The notes: generated by a model from the letters alone, not told the origin. Positions 32,517-41,835 are shown, counted from the first letter of the stretch. The stretch is 64,000 nucleotides of DNA from Nannocystis pusilla (GCF_026626665.1 NZ_JAPNKE010000002.1:10870001-10934000), one strand, 5' to 3'. Made by a program: numbers and translations.

Positions 32517-32788
32517 GGCGAGCGCCGGAGCGCAGGTTGAAGCTCGGACGGGTGCGACCGGCCATGCAAGGGCGAGGCCCTCACCACTGACGAGTTTGAG
32601 CGGGTGTGGGCACTGGCACAGGGGCGGTGGTGCCTTGCGGCCGAATCGCGGACCGAATCGCCTGCGTGAGAGGGTCCTGACGGCAGCGGGAGGGTCCATG
32701 CCGAGCGCGAGTCGTGCGCGGCTCGGCACTGCAGCGGGGAGCGTGGAGCGGCGTCAGGCGACGGAGGTCGGCAACGAGGCGTTCGCGC

Positions 32789-32911
32789 TCAGCGCTCCCA
32801 CGGGCGGCCGCGGTGCTTCCACAGGTAGTAGGCCAGCACGGCCAGCAGGAGGCCGTTGTAAAAGGCGACGATGGAGAGGATCGAGACGGTGGAGAAGGCG
32901 GCCAAGAGCAT
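32789..32911 (-). CDS. Small single-helix membrane protein
   Basis: A 40-residue frame with a clear membrane helix (VSILSIVAFYNGLLLAVLAYYLW), a short N-terminus and a basic end (KHRGRPWER). The ordered layout, a stop directly after a positive-inside tail, and poor alternative frames favour a real protein. No family is recognised. It is divergent from the PanE-like gene with 110 bases between starts. The 272 bases on its other side up to 32516 show nothing else. Confidence 0.45.
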   Translation of the reverse strand: MLLAAFSTVSILSIVAFYNGLLLAVLAYYLWKHRGRPWER

Positions 32912-33021
32912 GCGTTTGTCACCCCGGACGCGATGACAATGAATCGTAGCGACCGCGGCGGCGCGCGAAGGTTTTTCGCCGGCTCACGTGACGTAGCGTG
33001 ATGTGCTAAACGCCTATCGTC

Positions 33022-33962
33022 ATGTCCACGAGCGCGGCCTCTTCTCGAGCGATCTGGATCGTCGGCGCCGGCGCGGTCGGCCTGCACCTGGCGGCGCGCC
33101 TGCACGAGGTGGCCGCAGTGACGCTGGTCGCACGCGGAGCGCGAGCCGCAGCGCTGGCGACGGAGGGGTTCGAGCTGACGGGGGCGGAGCAGCGCCGGGC
33201 GTTCGTGCCGGTGGTGGACGCGGCGGCGGAGTGGTCGGTGCCGGCGGGGGCGATCGTGCTGGTCGCGGTCAAGGCGACGCAGCTGGCGGAGACGCTCGAG
33301 GTGCTGGCGCCGCGGCTGACGCAGGGGCAGGTGCTGGGGCTGTGCCAGAACGGGCTCGGGATCGCGGGGCTCGCCCGTGAACGCGTCCCCGCGCCGGCGC
33401 TCGTGCGGGTGGCCTGCTGGCTGGGCGCAGGGCTGAGCGGGCCGACGGCGGTGCGGGTGGCCGGGGTGTTCCAGCTCGAGCTGGCGGCCGACGATGAACC
33501 TGCCCGTTCGCACATGTCCGAACTGCAAGGTCTGCTGACAGCCGCCGGCTATCCGGTGACGGTGGCGGCGTCGGTCGCGGCGTGCGAGTGGCGCAAGTCG
33601 CTGTGGAACCTGGCGGTCAGCGGACCGTGCGCGCTGCTCGACGCGGTGAACGGGGCGATCCTCGAGGTGCCGCACTGCGCGCGCTGGCCGAGACGCTGCT
33701 GGCCGAGGCGCGCGCGGTGGCGGCCGCGGAAGGGGTGACGCTCCTCGATGCGGATCTGGAGCGGGTGTTCGCGTCGACCGAGAAGACGCGCGCGAACACC
33801 AACGCGATGCTGCAGGACCTGCGACGCGGGGCGGCGACGGAGATCGATGCAAATGGGGCGGTGGCGCGGCTGGCCGAGCAGCACGGGCTGTCGGCGCCGA
33901 CGCACGCCGCGGTGGCGCGGCTCGTGGCGGCTAGCGAGAAGCTCGGGCGCCCGGAGAGTTGA
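33022..33962 (+). CDS. 2-dehydropantoate 2-reductase family protein (frameshifted)
   Basis: About 313 residues of the ApbA/PanE family, which reduces ketopantoate to pantoate with NADPH. It has the nucleotide site IWIVGAGAVGLHLAARL, LVAVKATQLAETL, LCQNGLGI, the catalytic Lys in EWRKSLWNLAVSGPCALL, and the C-terminal domain LAETLLAEARAVAAAEGV and STEKTRANTNAMLQDLRRG with TEIDANGAV. One base is lost near 33668-33675 (VPALRALAE restored by an extra G). It could supply pantoate for panC at 3.9 kb, but several PanE paralogues act on other keto acids, so panE is not assigned. A half-palindrome at about 33510 lies in the code. Confidence 0.85.
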
Positions 33963-34338
33963 CTGCCCGTTCGCGAGCGCGATCGAAGGCTGACACCGTC
34001 GGATGCAAAGAGACGGCGCCCGAGCAGCTGTCAGACGAGGCATTTCATCAGCCCAGCGGCCGCTCGTGCCAGAGGTATCCGAGCCGCCTCGCGCGTATCC
34101 GGAGGTCAGGAGGCGGTGCCAATGGCGCTGTATTCATTGTAGATCCTGCCATGAATGTGAGCTGCCCCCAATGGGGCATTTCTATCTTGTTCGTAGAACG
34201 GGGGCGAGTGTCCCGGAGCTCCAGAGTTAGGATCTGGCGCCCCGTTCGACAGGTACGATGACTGCACCCGGTCGGTGATTTTCCGACGAGGGCGCCCCGT
34301 CCCCGCCACGATTGGGTTACTTTGACCTACTCGTCAGC
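33963..34338. other. Gap with a terminator-like hairpin
   Basis: No gene is visible. GC content drops compared with the flanks. TGCCCC-CAAT-GGGGCA near 34163-34178, followed by TTTCT, is a likely terminator for the PanE-like gene or another plus-strand transcript. The rest shows nothing. Confidence 0.5.
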
Positions 34339-34647
34339 CTAGGGCTGGGGGATGGTCTCCACATACCGACAGCCGAGTTCGTTCCTGGCGCGTTCGTGGC
34401 AACTCGGGAAGTTCTTGGGCGCCGTGCCGCCGGTGACCCACCGGACGCAGCGGTCCGGGTCGCTGGTGTCCGACACGTACGCCCACTGCCGGCTCGTGGG
34501 AGTTTCCCCTGACATCGTGCATTCGAGGGTTCGGCGCTCGACGATGTCCTCGGTGGCTTCGTCGGGCTCGGGGGCGGCGAGCTCGGGGTCGGTGAGGGCG
34601 AAGGTGCTGACGAGGGCGGCCTGCAGGACGTTGATGAAGAACATCAT
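34339..34647 (-). CDS. Small secreted Cys protein, paralogue 1
   Basis: A 102-residue protein with a good ribosome site (AAAGGAG) before ATG 34647. The N-terminus (MMFFINVLQAALVSTFAL) is a signal peptide, then an acidic Pro/Glu/Asp spacer, then a small domain with CTMSGETP, DPDRCVRW, PSCHERARNELGC. The four Cys residues could form two disulfides. It is similar in layout and spacing to the protein at 35453-35778, including N-terminal M-F-F-x-N and the DPxxC(V/L)R...C...E(L/I)GC pattern. No family is recognised. Codon use is less GC-rich than in the flanking genes, suggesting a distinct origin. Confidence 0.68.
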   Translation of the reverse strand: MMFFINVLQAALVSTFALTDPELAAPEPDEATEDIVERRTLECTMSGETPTSRQWAYVSDTSDPDRCVRWVTGGTAPKNFPSCHERARNELGCRYVETIPQP

Positions 34648-35452
34648 GGATCGACTCCTTTGACTGTGAACTTTGGGTTGTCACCAAGCGCCGACGCTGC
34701 ATTGCGAGGACGCGGTGATTCCAGGGTGATGGGGGAATCCCCGGACGTCCAGCGGGCGACCATGAAAAAGCTGGGTATACGCAAACCTCATGGCAGTGGC
34801 TGCCGGGCGGAATGCTCGCCTCAGCTGACCTCCGGTTCTGACTCGCTGAAGGCCGGCTGTGCCGCCTACTAGCGGCGGGTGATGCCGGACCGGGTGGACA
34901 GGCGCGTCCACGGCTCGGCCTCGCCCGCTGGGAGGCTGGGTGTCCGTCTGCTGCGACTGCCGGCCCCTCGCACGAGGGCGAGCGGCGGCGTGCGAATAAG
35001 CGGTTCCCGATTGGGTCGAGTCCGCTCTCGGCCCGGGAAAATCTGCGGTCGTCCGCTGGACGGCGCGCGCTCGTTTGCAAAGTTAGCGCAATCGCTGAGC
35101 TGCGAAAAGGATGCGCTGATCATGTCGATTTTCGCTTTTGCCGCCGATTCCTGCCTGAGAACGCTGTGTGGCCGACTTCGCAAATCGCCCGCAGGGCCGT
35201 CAGATCGAGGTGGAGCGCGGTCGCGTCGCCCAGATCGAGGCCGAGCCCGACGGTGTAAGGCTCCACCATCGGGTTCGCCCGGTCGACCGGCATCGGCGTC
35301 CGGTAGATCACCCAGAGCGGCCAACCCGGCGGCGGTAGGAGCGCAGAACAATTTTCGCCCGGCCGCTGGACGATGCCCGGAGTCTCATCATTGTTGAGCT
35401 GCCGTCGGCAATGCTGCGAACGGCACCTCAAGAAGCGAAAGGAGATACTCCG
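34648..35452. other. Gap between two paralogous small genes
   Basis: About 800 bases of lower GC content. No convincing gene is present. A minus-strand stretch near 35140-35345 reads like a C-terminal protein fragment (WVIYRTPMPVDRANPM and DLGDATALHLDLTALRAIC) without a start, possibly a gene remnant. The rest shows nothing. Confidence 0.4.
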
Positions 35453-35778
35453 ATGTTGTTCTTCAACTGCATCCAGAATGCGCTGTTCATCGCTGTCACC
35501 GCATTTGCGGCGCCCGACGTCGCCGCGCCCGACGAGTTTGCCGCGCCCAACGACGAGTTCGTCGAGCCCGAGGACGAAAACACCGACGACGACGCCGAGC
35601 GGCGCATGCGCTATTGCTCGGCGTCGGGAGACTACGGGCGGCAACGGCCCGGGTCTGGAACTCCTCGCGCGACCCGTCCGTGTGCCTGCGGGAAAAGCTC
35701 GGAGGGAGCTCCGGCCGCCGCGATTGCTGGTCGGTGGGGCGGGAGATCGGGTGCGAGGAGATCATCGACGTGGATTAG
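35453..35778 (+). CDS. Small secreted Cys protein, paralogue 2 (frameshifted)
   Basis: Starts at ATG 35453 after an AAAGGAGA ribosome site. MLFFNCIQNALFIAVTAFA is a signal peptide, followed by an acidic Ala/Pro/Asp/Glu spacer (APDEFAAPNDEFVEPEDEN) and ERRMRYCSASG. The frame then shifts by one base within about 35625-35645, after which VWNSSRDPSVCLREKLGG and CWSVGREIGCEEIIDVD complete the same Cys pattern as the protein at 34339-34647. The intact product would have about 108 residues. In this case either assembly error or true decay is possible. Function unknown. Confidence 0.6.
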
Positions 35779-35871
35779 CGCGTCGAACGAACCCTGACAC
35801 ATCGCCGCGCTGGCTCCTGGGAACCCGGCTTCCGAGTAATTCGTCGCCGACGCCCGCGGTCCCGCGTGTGC

Positions 35872-36471
35872 TCAATCGCGCGGGCGCGGGCGCGCGAGGA
35901 CCATCGTCCACGGGAACACGCCGGGGGCGGCGAGGACCTCGAAGTCGCGGGCGATGAAGCGCTGGAAGCCGGCGCTGCCCCAGTGGTTGACGTGCTCGGG
36001 GTCGTTGCCCAGGCGGGTGAGGTTCTTGCCGCGCATGAAGTTGAGGGCGCAGAAGAACGGCTCGCGCGGGACGCTGAGCAGGACGTGGCGGCGGGCCAGG
36101 CGGCGCAAGATCGGCAGCATCTGCGCCGGGGCGGGGATGTGCTCCAAGACCTCGAGCATCATGACCATGTCGAAGCTGCGGCCGTCGTCGACGAGCTGGC
36201 GCGCGTCCATGACGTCGAGCCGGGCGCGCTCGCCGATCCGCGCGCGGGCGTCGGCGATGGCGCCGTGCGACAGGTCGACGCCGGTGAACTCGGCGTCGAT
36301 GCCGGCCTGCAGCAGGGCCTCGATCATGTAGCCCTCGCCGCAGCCGAGGTCGAGGATCGTCCGCGGCGCGGCCTGCCGCACCAGCGCCGCGGCCTCGCGC
36401 TTGAAGCGGGCGATGAGGGCGCGCTGGATCGGGTTCTTGCTCTCGTGCTTCTGCTTGTTGCCGCTGGTCAT
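35872..36471 (-). CDS. Class I SAM-dependent methyltransferase
   Basis: A 199-residue enzyme from ATG 36471. Motif I is TILDLGCGEGYMIEALLQAG, the acidic loop FTGVDLSHGAIADAR, motif II FDMVMMLEVLEHIPAPAQML, and LLSVPREPFFCALNF follows, a pattern of Methyltransf_11-type enzymes acting on sugars or lipids. The C-terminal HVNHWGSAGFQRFIARDFEV is common in polysaccharide-cluster methyltransferases. It lies 44 bases after the GT2 gene on the same strand, so the two probably work on one lipid-linked sugar. Confidence 0.88.
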   Translation of the reverse strand: MTSGNKQKHESKNPIQRALIARFKREAAALVRQAAPRTILDLGCGEGYMIEALLQAGIDAEFTGVDLSHGAIADARARIGERARLDVMDARQLVDDGRSFDMVMMLEVLEHIPAPAQMLPILRRLARRHVLLSVPREPFFCALNFMRGKNLTRLGNDPEHVNHWGSAGFQRFIARDFEVLAAPGVFPWTMVLARPRPRD

Positions 36472-36515
36472 GCGGGTCCCGGGATCGATGAATCGTCGCG
36501 CGCTGCCGCGGCCCG

Positions 36516-37640
36516 TCAGCGCCGCGCGGCCGGGCTCGGCGGGCTCGGCTGGTTCGGCTTGCCGGCGACCGTGACGGTGCGCGCGTCCTCGCTGATCTCC
36601 TCGGCGGCCGAGACGGGCAGCTCGCGGCCGCTCATCGGCGGGGCCGAGGGGCCGAGCTGCGGGCTCGGCTGGGCGTAGATGGCGGCGCGCGTGGCCGCCG
36701 GCGCCTCGCGCTCGTCGCGGATGGAGAACACCTCCTGCGAGCGGATGGTGGTGCGCACGAGCAGCTCGCCGAGCAGGCCGACGCCGATAAACTGCATCGC
36801 CACGATCGTGAGCAGGACGCCGAGCGTGAGCAGCGGGCGCTCGCCGATCGCGTAGCCGAACAGCCACAAGAAGCTGAGGTAGATCAGGATCAGCACGCCG
36901 AGGCCGCCGAGGACCATGCCGGGGATGCCGAAGAAGTGCAGCGGCCGGGTGCGGTAGCGGGTGACCAGCAGGACCGTCAGCAGGTCCATGAAGCCGTCGA
37001 ACATCCGCTTGACGCCGTACTTGCTCTTGCCGTGCTTGCGCGCGCGGTGCTTGACGATCAGCTCCTCGACGCGGAAGCCCTTGTGGTGGGCGAGCACCGG
37101 GAGGAACCGGTGGAAGCCGCCGTAGACGGCCAGCTCGCGCACGCAGTCGGCCCGGTAGGCCTTGAAGCCGCAGTTGAAGTCGTGCAGCCGCACGCCCGAC
37201 AGCCGGCTGACGACGGCGTTGAACAGCCGCGACGGCAAGGTCTTGTCGAGCGGGTCGTGCCGCCGCTTCTTCCAGCCCGACACCAGGTCGGCGCCGGCCT
37301 CGATCCGCTTGACGAAGTCGTCGATCATCGCCGGGTCGTCCTGCAGGTCGGCGTCCATGGTGACGACGATCTGCCCGCGCACCCGCTCGAAGCCGGCCGC
37401 CAGCGCCGACGACTTGCCGAAGTTGCGGCGGAAGTGGACGACGCGCGTGCGTGGGTCGCGCGCGGCGAGGTCGTCGAGCGCGTGCGCCGAGCCGTCGCGG
37501 CTGCCGTCGTCGATCCACAGGATCTCGTAGCTGCGCCCGAGCCTGACGCAGGCGTCGGTGACCTGCGAGTGCATCTCGGGGATCGAGCGCAGCTCGTCGT
37601 ACAGCGGGATGAGGATCGAGATGTAGGGCTGGTGGCTCAA
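36516..37640 (-). CDS. Glycosyltransferase family 2, polyprenyl-phosphate type
   Basis: A 374-residue membrane glycosyltransferase. The GT-A domain has ISILIPLYDELRSIPEM, EILWIDDGSRDGS, the metal-binding VTMDADLQDDP and DFNCGFKAYRADC; two C-terminal membrane helices follow (MVLGGLGVLILIYLSFLWLF and LLTIVAMQFIGVGLLGELLV). This is the layout of undecaprenyl/dolichyl-phosphate sugar synthases (ArnC, GtrB, DPM1-like). A Pro/Ala-rich tail ends the protein. It charges a lipid carrier with a hexose for transfer outside the cytoplasm; the sugar is unknown. fumC lies 7 bases upstream on the same strand. Confidence 0.92.
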   Translation of the reverse strand: MSHQPYISILIPLYDELRSIPEMHSQVTDACVRLGRSYEILWIDDGSRDGSAHALDDLAARDPRTRVVHFRRNFGKSSALAAGFERVRGQIVVTMDADLQDDPAMIDDFVKRIEAGADLVSGWKKRRHDPLDKTLPSRLFNAVVSRLSGVRLHDFNCGFKAYRADCVRELAVYGGFHRFLPVLAHHKGFRVEELIVKHRARKHGKSKYGVKRMFDGFMDLLTVLLVTRYRTRPLHFFGIPGMVLGGLGVLILIYLSFLWLFGYAIGERPLLTLGVLLTIVAMQFIGVGLLGELLVRTTIRSQEVFSIRDEREAPAATRAAIYAQPSPQLGPSAPPMSGRELPVSAAEEISEDARTVTVAGKPNQPSPPSPAARR

Positions 37641-37647
37641 GCGGGTC

Positions 37648-39063
37648 CTAGCGGTCGCCCTCGGGGGCGATCATGGCCTCGGGGCGGACGTAGCGGTCGA
37701 ACTCCTCGGCCGACAAAAGGCCGAGCGCGACGGCGGCCTCCTTCAGCGAGGAGCCGTCCTTGTGCGCCTTCTTGGCGATCTTGGCGGCGTTGTCGTAGCC
37801 GATGTACGGGTTCAGCGCGGTGACGTTCATCAGGCTCTGCTCGAGGTTGTGCGCCAGCTTCTCGCGGCGCGGCTCGATGCCCTCGGCGCAGAACTCGCGG
37901 AAGTTGCGGCAGGCGTCGCCCAGCAGGCGGACCGAGTGCAGGGTGTTGTGGATGATGAGCGGCTTGTAGACGTTGAGCTCGAAGTTGCCGCTCATGCCGC
38001 CGATGTTGACGGCGACGTCGTTGCCGAGCACCTGGGCGCACACCATCGTCATGGCCTCGCACTGGGTCGGGTTGACCTTGCCGGGCATGATCGAGGAGCC
38101 GGGCTCGTTCTCGGGGATGGTGAGCTCGCCGAAGCCGCAGCGCGGGCCGGAGGCGAGCCAGCGGATGTCGTTGGCGATCTTGGTCAGCGCGCAGGCGAGG
38201 GTCTTGAGCGCGCCGTGGAGGCCGACCAGAGCCTCGTGGCCGGCGAGCGCGGCGAACTTGTTGGGCGCGGTGACGAACGGCAGGCCGGTCAGCGCGGCGA
38301 TCTGCCTGGCGCTGGTGACGGCGTAGTCCTTGTGGGTGTTGAGGCCGGTGCCGACGGCGGTGCCGCCGAGCGCGAGCTCGTAGACCCGCGGCAAGGCGCT
38401 CTCGACGGCGCGGCGGGCGTCGTCGAGCTGCTGGACGTAGCCCGAGAACTCCTGGCCGAGCGTGATCGGGGTGGCGTCCTGCAGGTGGGTGCGCCCGACC
38501 TTGACGATGTCGGCGAAGGCGGCGCTCTTGGCCGCGAGGACGCTCCGCAGGGCGTCGAGCCGCGGCAGCAGGTGATGCACGACCTGCTCGGCGGCGGCGA
38601 TGTGCATGGCCGTCGGGAAGGTGTCGTTCGACGACTGGCCGCGGTTGACGTCGTCGTTGGGGTGGATCGGCTTCTTGCTGCCGAGGACGCCGCCGGCGAG
38701 CTCGATCGCGCGGTTGCCGATGACCTCGTTGGCGTTCATGTTGGTCTGCGTGCCGCTGCCCGTCTGCCACACGCGCAGCGGGAAGTGAGCGTCGAGGTCG
38801 CCGGCGATGACCTCGTCGGCGGCGCGCACGATCAGGTCGACCTTGTCCTTGGGCAAGGTGCCGAGCTCGCCGTTGGCCAGCGCGGCGGCCTTCTTGAGGA
38901 TCCCCAGCGCCCGGATCATCGGCCGCGAGAAGCGGTCGTCGCCGATGTCGAAGTGGTGCAGCGAACGCTCGGTCTGGGCGCCCCAGTAGTGGCCGCTCGC
39001 CACCTGGATCGGGCCCATGCTGTCGGTCTCGGTGCGGCTGTCGTCCTTTGCGCCTGCGGTCAT
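37648..39063 (-). CDS. fumC: Class II fumarate hydratase
   Basis: A 471-residue enzyme of the citric-acid cycle that interconverts fumarate and malate, in the cytoplasm. Features are MGPIQVASGHYWGAQTERS, VWQTGSGTQTNMNANEVI, HPNDDVNRGQSSNDTFPTAM, KVGRTHLQDATPITLGQEF, the SS loop GSSIMPGKVNPTQCEAM with catalytic Ser, and NVTALNPYIGYDNAAKIA. Length and motifs are those of FumC, not aspartase (no aspartase-specific loop seen). The frame is intact. It is divergent from the MDR oxidoreductase gene, with 99 bases between starts. Confidence 0.97.
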   Translation of the reverse strand: MTAGAKDDSRTETDSMGPIQVASGHYWGAQTERSLHHFDIGDDRFSRPMIRALGILKKAAALANGELGTLPKDKVDLIVRAADEVIAGDLDAHFPLRVWQTGSGTQTNMNANEVIGNRAIELAGGVLGSKKPIHPNDDVNRGQSSNDTFPTAMHIAAAEQVVHHLLPRLDALRSVLAAKSAAFADIVKVGRTHLQDATPITLGQEFSGYVQQLDDARRAVESALPRVYELALGGTAVGTGLNTHKDYAVTSARQIAALTGLPFVTAPNKFAALAGHEALVGLHGALKTLACALTKIANDIRWLASGPRCGFGELTIPENEPGSSIMPGKVNPTQCEAMTMVCAQVLGNDVAVNIGGMSGNFELNVYKPLIIHNTLHSVRLLGDACRNFREFCAEGIEPRREKLAHNLEQSLMNVTALNPYIGYDNAAKIAKKAHKDGSSLKEAAVALGLLSAEEFDRYVRPEAMIAPEGDR

Positions 39064-39162
39064 GCGCCGGACAAGCTAACACCATCAGCGTCACAGGGGT
39101 GGGCCTTTGTCGCTACAAGTTCACGACTTGACCGCACGCACGCCCCGGGCGAGGGTCGGCCC

Positions 39163-40188
39163 ATGCGCAAGGTTGTGATCTCCGCCCCGGGCGGACACGA
39201 GCGGCTGACCCTGGTCGATACGGAGGCGCCCCGACCCGCGCCCGGCGAGGTCCGGATCGCAGTGACCGCCATCGGGGTCAACTACGCCGACTGCGTGGTC
39301 CGCATGGGCCTCTACGCGTCGGCGCAAGAGTTCGTCGGCTGGCCGATCACGCCGGGCTTCGAGGTCGCCGGGGTGATCGACGCGCTCGGAGAAGGCGTGA
39401 CCGGGCTCGCGGTCGGGGCCGAGGTGGTGGCGGTGACCCGCTTCGGCGGCTACGCGTCGTCGGTCTGCGTGCCCGCCCACCAGGTGTTCGCGGTGCCCCA
39501 GGGCCTGTCGCTCGCCGAGGCCGCGGCGGTCCCCTCGGTGTATTTGACGGCCTGGTACGCGCTCCACGCGCTGGCACACGCGCGCGAGGGCGAGACGGTG
39601 CTGGTCCACTCGGCCGCCGGCGGAGTCGGCGGCGCGCTGTGTCAGTTCGGCCGTCGCGCCGGCTGCCGGGTGATCGGGGTGGTCGGCGGCCCGCACAAGG
39701 TCGAGGCGGCCAAGGCGGCGGGGGCGGAGGTGGTGATCGACAAGTCGCGCGCGTCGCTGTGGCCGGCCGTGAAGGCGGCCGCGCCCGCCGGGCTCGACGT
39801 GGCCTGCGACGCCAACGGCCCGGAGACGCTGCGCCACAGCTACCGCCACCTGGCCGCGGGCGGGCGCCTGATCGTGTATGGCTTTCACACCATGCTCCCG
39901 AGGACAGGTGGCAAGCCCAACCTGCTCAAGCTGGCGCTCGGGTTCGTGCGCACGCCGTGGTTCTCGCCGCTGGCCCTCACCAACGAGAACCGCGGGGTGC
40001 TCGGCTTCAACCTGTCGTACATGTTCCACCGCGCGCCGCTGCTGATCGAGGGGATGGCGGCGATCGCCGGCGGCCTCGCGGCCGGGGAGCTGCGCCCGCC
40101 GCCGATCACGACCTATCCCCTGGACCAGGTGGCGCAGGCGCACCGCGACCTCGAGTCGGGGCGCACGGTCGGGAAATGGTGCTGCTGA
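39163..40188 (+). CDS. MDR-family NADPH:quinone reductase-like protein
   Basis: A 341-residue medium-chain dehydrogenase/reductase without the zinc ligands. The N-terminal domain has VTAIGVNYADCVVRMGLYAS and PGFEVAGVIDALGEGVTGL; the Rossmann domain has VLVHSAAGGVGGALCQFGRR and CRVIGVVGG. The ending (NENRGVLGFNLSYMF, TTYPLDQVAQAHRDLESG) resembles VAT-1-type quinone reductases. It should reduce quinones or enals with NADPH. A palindrome-like sequence (CATGCTCCCGAGGACAGG, about 39892-39909) lies in the code for HTMLPRTGG, a position typical for this family, so it did not add length. Confidence 0.9.
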   Translation: MRKVVISAPGGHERLTLVDTEAPRPAPGEVRIAVTAIGVNYADCVVRMGLYASAQEFVGWPITPGFEVAGVIDALGEGVTGLAVGAEVVAVTRFGGYASSVCVPAHQVFAVPQGLSLAEAAAVPSVYLTAWYALHALAHAREGETVLVHSAAGGVGGALCQFGRRAGCRVIGVVGGPHKVEAAKAAGAEVVIDKSRASLWPAVKAAAPAGLDVACDANGPETLRHSYRHLAAGGRLIVYGFHTMLPRTGGKPNLLKLALGFVRTPWFSPLALTNENRGVLGFNLSYMFHRAPLLIEGMAAIAGGLAAGELRPPPITTYPLDQVAQAHRDLESGRTVGKWCC

Positions 40189-40219
40189 CCTGAAGGTCAG
40201 GTGTGATGATTGCGGCCGC
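40189..40219. terminator. Small inverted repeat between convergent genes
   Basis: ACCTGAAGGTCAGGT directly after the MDR stop, followed by GTGATGATT. The arms are short; it may terminate both convergent genes. Confidence 0.4.
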
Positions 40220-41122
40220 TCAGATCTTGCAACCGCACTTGCACTCGTCGGGCTGATCGGGGTCGTCGGCGACGCACAGGGTCCAGCCGCTCGGCTTGGG
40301 CCCGCAGATCGTGGTGACCTCGACGATGCCGTCGATCTCGCGCCAGTAGACCGGGTCGGTCCAGCCCATGCAGTAGCCCTGGTCGACGTAGGGCAGGCTG
40401 ATCTCGTCGCAGGTCTTGCTGCTGAGATCGGTGCCGGGCAGGCAGACCTTCTGCCACGGGGGGTCGTCGCAGGCGCCGTCGAGCGGGCCCTCCTGCGAGA
40501 CGGTGAACCACCCGCACGCGAACGAGCCGCCGACGGCCGCGTTGCTGCAGGTGTTCTCGTTGGTGATGGCGCCGCAGAACTCGTCCAGCCGCTCGGGACA
40601 GTCGAGGGCGGCGGAGGTGCACAGACAGGCGAGCGGGCCGTCGCAGTCGCAGGTGTTCCACTCGGGGCCGAGGTCGGTCGGGGTGAACGGGAACTGCAAG
40701 ACCTCGATGTCGCCGTTGTCGTCGCGCCACACGCTGGTGAGCCCGCCCGAGGCGTCCGTGGGCACGCAGAAGTCGCGGATGTCGCCCTGACAGCCCTGGT
40801 TGCTGTGGGTGTAGCTGACGATCTGCGTCCACTCGCAGCCGTTCTGGCCGCACGCCGCCATGTCGGTGTACTGCGAGCAATTGCTCGGCGGGGGACCGGT
40901 GGTGGTGTCGTCGGTGGTGCTCGCAGTGTCCTCGGTGGTGGTCGGAGTCCCGGTCGTGCTGGTCCCCGTCGGCTCGCCCGTGGTCGTGGTGGTGGTGGTG
41001 ACGGGCGCGCTGGTGGTGGGGTCGCTGGTGTCGGTGCTCGGCGAGAGGGTGGTCACTCCCTCGTCGCCACACGCGATGAGGAGCACGAAGGCGCACGAGA
41101 GTAGGCGATAGGGCGAGGTCAT
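40220..41122 (-). CDS. Cys-rich lipoprotein with Thr-rich linker
   Basis: A 300-residue protein from ATG 41122. The signal LLSCAFVLLIAC carries the lipid Cys at 18; residues 22-62 are almost all Thr, Ser, Pro and Gly; then a Cys-rich domain follows (NCSQYTDMAACGQNGCEW, QGCQGDIRDFC, CDCDGPLACLC, CGAITNENTCSNAAVGGSF, CKCGCKI), with a regular CxxxxxxC-W rhythm that suggests several disulfide modules. This architecture is typical of Nannocystaceae surface proteins. No ligand or enzyme activity can be assigned. Confidence 0.82.
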   Translation of the reverse strand: MTSPYRLLSCAFVLLIACGDEGVTTLSPSTDTSDPTTSAPVTTTTTTTGEPTGTSTTGTPTTTEDTASTTDDTTTGPPPSNCSQYTDMAACGQNGCEWTQIVSYTHSNQGCQGDIRDFCVPTDASGGLTSVWRDDNGDIEVLQFPFTPTDLGPEWNTCDCDGPLACLCTSAALDCPERLDEFCGAITNENTCSNAAVGGSFACGWFTVSQEGPLDGACDDPPWQKVCLPGTDLSSKTCDEISLPYVDQGYCMGWTDPVYWREIDGIVEVTTICGPKPSGWTLCVADDPDQPDECKCGCKI

Positions 41123-41835
41123 GCGCCTCACTATACGCCAGCGCCCCCAGCCGCGGCGAGGCTGCCGAACGAGCACGCGCGAGGTGACGGCGGCGTCAGG
41201 ACAGCGGCGGTCCGGGCGCTGGACCGCGAGCCCGCGGACAGGCGCTACAGGGCCGCCGCGCCCGCGTGCGCGGACCCGGGCGAACCCGCGCAGGATGTCC
41301 GAAGGAGCAGGTCGGAGGCGAGGTCGGGCCGCGGTCGCCACGGGTGCGGCACGGGTGCGGCGGAAGCCACCGCCGGCGAGGCGATGATGCCGTCGGCGAC
41401 GCGGGCGGAGCCGGTGAGGATCTCCTGCGCTCGCGCGGCGGTGTGGGATCGCTGCCGGCCTGGGGGACCGGGTCGATCGAGCGCTCCGCTCGGACAGGGT
41501 CTGCAGGCGGTCGTCACCGCGGTCGATCGTCGTGACGCCGGGCGGGGCCAGGTGTGGTTCGCTCGGTCGTCACCGCGGTCGATCGTCGTGACGCCGGGCG
41601 GGGCCAGGTGTGGTTCGCTGACGAGCGTGGTAGCGCGGGGGAGTTGCGACCGTTGTACCCGCAACCGTCGGCCTGCTCGCCGCGGTCGCGCCGGTGCATG
41701 GCGTCCGCGATTGCGTGGTCGGGCGGCGGTGCTTCTGCGTCGCGGGCGCCGGCGTCGGCGAGGATGCGGGCCTGGTTCGCCGACGACAGGTGGGGGCGTA
41801 TCGGGGCGCGCGGCCAATCTTTCGGTGACGACAGT
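41123..41835. other. 713-base gap with repeats
   Basis: No convincing gene on either strand: all open frames are Arg/Pro/Ala-rich with no initiation context. It contains the 56-bp tandem repeat at 41508-41619 and a palindrome relative (ATGTCCGAAGGAGCAGG) at about 41294. Confidence 0.6.
41508..41619. repeat. 56-bp tandem repeat, two identical copies
   Basis: The unit starting CGGTCGTCACCGCGGTCGAT at 41508 is repeated exactly at 41564. Inside, GGTCGATCGTCGTGACG contains short inverted matches. Identity suggests a recent duplication. Confidence 0.93.
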
